From: Planctomycetota bacterium
GTDB lineage: Bacteria > Planctomycetota > UBA8108 > UBA1146 > JAJFFE01
NCBI GenBank assembly: GCA_020425835.1
Contig: JAGQRC010000110.1
Span: forward strand, 1-8,416
Reading direction: 5' to 3'
DNA length: 8,416 nt
The notes beneath the pieces were generated by a model that ran no database searches, was not told the DNA's origin, and saw only the letters and a program-made list of their open reading frames with translations. Below are positions 6,538-8,416 of this stretch, piece by piece (within the stretch, counting starts at the first letter, position 1; the number at the start of each line of letters is the position of its first letter). Both the position numbers and the translations under genes were made by a program.

Positions 6538-7650
6538 TCAGACGATCGCGTCGAAGCGGACTCGAGGGATGGACTCAACGAGGAGGGTGATGTTCCGGGC
6601 GGTCGAGTCGATGGTGCGGAAGAGAGGATCGGCGAGGTGTCGGACCTCCTCGGGTGAGCCGGTCGAGGATCGGCCGACCAGTCCGAGCGAGATCTGGAGC
6701 TCACCCGAGGCCATCGCGGCGCGGTCGCAGATCGACGCCCAGGTCTCGCCGATCCGATGGCCTTCGGGAGTGGGGCCCTCGAAGCGCGGGTCGACGGAAG
6801 CGAACGCGATGAGGTCGTCGGCGAGCCGACCGAGATCCAGGTCGAGGAGCACGATCTCGAAGAGGAGCCCCGCTTCGGGTTTGCCGCGAGCGAACGGCGC
6901 CACCGTCATCGCCTCCTCGTCGGCCGCGAACCCCAGGAGCTCCGAGAGTCGATCGCGGTCGACATCGACGACGGCCATCCCGTACGCCGATGCCGAACCG
7001 AGCGGATTGAGACTCACGCGCTCCGTCGCGGTTTCGAGTCGCCGCAGGTCGTCCGAGAGCTCGGCGTGATACGCGTGCGCCCAGAGAGCGACGCTCGCCG
7101 GCAGTCGACGGCGCGAACCGGACGTCACGGAGAGTGGGATCTCCCCCTGTTCCGCGATCAGCGCATCGAGCTCGCCGAGGAGCGACTCCCCGAGCTCTCG
7201 AAGGTCATGGATCGCCTCGATGGCACAGAGCCTCACCGCCGCGGTGGCGCGATCGACGGGCGAGCAGCCGAGGCGGGTCTTCCTCGCGACCTCACCGACC
7301 AGTCGATGCAGCTCGGCGTCGATGACGCTCTGCGCGGTGGCGCCGCGTGACGCGACGCGCCACTGCCCGCGTCGGTGCTCGTCCGCGATCACCCAGAGCG
7401 CACGGGTCAGCACCTCGAACTCGCCGCGCTCCAAGTAGCCGCGTTCATAGAGCATCTGGGCATGCGCCGCCGCGACATGGACCTCGTGACCGACGAGCCG
7501 ATCGTCGATGCTGACGGCCTCGGTCGGCGAGCCGGTCGACGGCGCACTCCCCGTCCGCGCTCCCCCAGCGCTCGTGTTGTCCGGATCGATCCCCAAGAGC
7601 CCCCCGAACCGATCAGCGCCCCCAACACCCCCGTCGTGGCCCGAGATCAC
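6538..7650 (-). CDS. Argininosuccinate-lyase-like protein, catalytic motifs lost, C-terminal domain absent
   Basis: From a GTG at 7650-7648 this encodes 370 residues. Residues about 46-367 align along the ArgH core: SIDDRLVGHEV then AAAHAQML matches the conserved N-terminal helix (..D.RL...DI.GS.AHA.ML), and SLNPLGSASAYG (213-224) then DVDRDRLSELLGF matches the SPLG.GALAG...(I)DRE..A..LGF block. The catalytic features are replaced. HTGRSRND becomes RLGCSPVD (126-133), the GYTHLQ.AQP catalytic histidine falls at Ser/Gly near 177-178, and the GSS.MP.K.NP loop is replaced by a region around GETWAS (301-306). The protein stops at the end of the central helical domain, about 100 residues short of normal, so the small C-terminal lyase domain is missing. 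Residues 1-45 are Gly/Ser/Asp-rich with no ArgH match. Argininosuccinate lyase activity is therefore unlikely. It may be a repurposed pseudoenzyme or a decaying paralogue. The start is uncertain: no Shine-Dalgarno is visible, and a TTG at 7596 is an alternative. Confidence 0.75.
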   Translation of the reverse strand: MISGHDGGVGGADRFGGLLGIDPDNTSAGGARTGSAPSTGSPTEAVSIDDRLVGHEVHVAAAHAQMLYERGYLERGEFEVLTRALWVIADEHRRGQWRVASRGATAQSVIDAELHRLVGEVARKTRLGCSPVDRATAAVRLCAIEAIHDLRELGESLLGELDALIAEQGEIPLSVTSGSRRRLPASVALWAHAYHAELSDDLRRLETATERVSLNPLGSASAYGMAVVDVDRDRLSELLGFAADEEAMTVAPFARGKPEAGLLFEIVLLDLDLGRLADDLIAFASVDPRFEGPTPEGHRIGETWASICDRAAMASGELQISLGLVGRSSTGSPEEVRHLADPLFRTIDSTARNITLLVESIPRVRFDAIV

Positions 7651-7916
7651 GGACAAGGCGGGACATCGCACGAGATCGAGTCTCCCGGTGTCGCGTCGGG
7701 ACCGCAAACTCCGAACGGAGGTGGAAACGCCGGCCCGCCGACGAACAGGTAGGCCAACGAATAGACCGCGTCGCTGATGTCGATCGATCCGTCGTCGTTG
7801 GAGTCGCAGGCATCGGGGCAGCTCGGCTGGGCGCCCACCCCGAACGAGGCCTCGAGGTGGAACACGACATCGTCGATCTGCACGCCGAGGTTCGAGTTGC
7901 AGTCCCCGCGCACGAA
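7647..7916 (-). other. Dockerin-like module with one degenerate calcium loop
   Basis: Loop 1 reads DCNSNLGVQIDD, lacking Asp at positions 5 and 9 of the usual D.[DN].D...D..D pattern. Loop 2, DSNDDGSIDISD, is intact. The helix segments VVFHLEASF and AVYSLAYLF follow. The tail CGPDATPGDSISCDVPPCP shares its cysteine spacing with the FG-GAP protein's tail. Confidence 0.78.
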
Positions 7917-8416
7917 TTCCGGCTCGGGGTCGCAGCCCACGACTCGAACGACGAAGTCGTCCACCGCCGCCTCGACGATCGATCCCGGCGTCTCGTCCGA
8001 CGCGCGCAGACGCACGACGACATCGTCCGTCGCCAGCGTGTGATCGCCGACCCAAAAGCTCACGTCGCGCCATCCACCGAACACTTCGGGAGTCGCCGGC
8101 CCGAGACGATCGACCAGCACCCAGCTCCCGGCGGCGCCGCCGACGCTGGAGATCTCGATGTCGAACACGTCGGATGCCGGCGTCGCACCGGCGACGTTCG
8201 AGTACCAGAGCGCGAACTCCACTCGGGTCTCGCCAAGGCTGGCATCGATGACCGGACTGACCAAGCTCGTCACGCCACCATCGACATCGTTCTCGCCGAG
8301 AGGCCCGCCGGGAGTACCCTGACCGGTCACGTAGCACTGCGTGCCGCCCACGGTGTGATCGTCCTCGGGCTGCGCCGCGGTGCCGTTGGGATCGACGCGG
8401 ACCCAGAGTCCCGTCG
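7647..8416 (-). CDS. Secreted protein with jelly-roll/MAM-like domain and dockerin-like module (5' end outside window)
   Basis: The frame is open from the right edge to a TGA at 7649-7647, leaving about 255 C-terminal residues. The visible part starts TGLWVRVDPNGTAAQPEDDH, followed by CYVTGQG, a glycine-rich stretch and NDVDGGVTSLVSPVID. I recognise this pattern from bacterial extracellular proteins, where it leads into a beta-sandwich. The domain runs on through VEFALWYSN to VEAAVDDFVVRVVG, resembling the MAM-like domain of the metalloprotease and its VDDIAI ending. Then comes a dockerin-like module, EFVRGDCNSNLGVQIDD and DSNDDGSIDISD, with a Cys tail ending PPCP. The first calcium loop is degraded: Asn and Gln replace Asp at ligand positions. 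Any catalytic domain must lie upstream, outside the window, so the function is unknown. Its stop overlaps the GTG of the ArgH-like gene by four bases. The GTG at 8351 is an internal codon, not the true start. Confidence 0.88.
   Translation of the reverse strand, partial: TGLWVRVDPNGTAAQPEDDHTVGGTQCYVTGQGTPGGPLGENDVDGGVTSLVSPVIDASLGETRVEFALWYSNVAGATPASDVFDIEISSVGGAAGSWVLVDRLGPATPEVFGGWRDVSFWVGDHTLATDDVVVRLRASDETPGSIVEAAVDDFVVRVVGCDPEPEFVRGDCNSNLGVQIDDVVFHLEASFGVGAQPSCPDACDSNDDGSIDISDAVYSLAYLFVGGPAFPPPFGVCGPDATPGDSISCDVPPCP

Noticed and set aside
5638..6657. 339-residue plus-strand frame running over the end of the metalloprotease and into the intergenic region
   Set aside because: Arg-rich shadow that overlaps both neighbours; no start signal and no recognisable domain.
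7651..8337. Upstream extension of the ArgH-like frame, giving a 599-residue protein
   Set aside because: This part is antisense-free but lies in a shifted frame inside the well-supported dockerin gene. It is Arg-rich and without homology, a typical high-GC shadow frame.

Overview
The window is GC-rich throughout, with strong G/C preference at third codon positions. It carries three genes whose products end in a dockerin-like pair of calcium loops followed by a short Pro/Cys-rich tail. That architecture, next to FG-GAP/VCBS proteins and secreted metalloproteases, is typical of Planctomycetota, so a planctomycete or a relative is the best guess. This is inferred from gene content; there is no rRNA or marker gene here to prove it.

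Layout, left to right. (1) 1-762 (+) is the C-terminal part of an HrpB-type DExH-box helicase, cut by the left edge. (2) 763-1002 is non-coding, with one hairpin and one dyad. (3) 1003-3390 (+) encodes a secreted protein with 14 FG-GAP/VCBS calcium-loop repeats and a C-terminal dockerin-like module. (4) 3391-3616 is non-coding, with small inverted repeats and a clear ribosome binding site. (5) 3617-6232 (+) encodes a secreted zinc metalloprotease of the metzincin/M12 type, followed by a jelly-roll/MAM-like domain, an IPT/TIG domain, a cohesin-like domain and a dockerin-like module. (6) 6233-6537 is a convergent intergenic stretch holding a perfect 20-bp palindrome. (7) 6538-7650 (-) encodes a degenerate argininosuccinate-lyase-like protein with its catalytic loops replaced and the C-terminal domain absent. 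(8) 7647-8416 (-) is the C-terminal part of another secreted protein with a jelly-roll-like domain and a dockerin-like module, cut by the right edge. Genes 7 and 8 overlap by four bases.

Taken together, three of the five genes encode exported, modular, calcium-loop proteins that share an end module. One is a protease that also has a cohesin-like domain, so a surface or extracellular assembly built on cohesin/dockerin-type contacts is plausible but unproven. The least expected item is the ArgH-like pseudoenzyme, apparently translationally coupled to one of these secreted proteins. No tRNA, rRNA, CRISPR array, insertion sequence or phage gene was seen.
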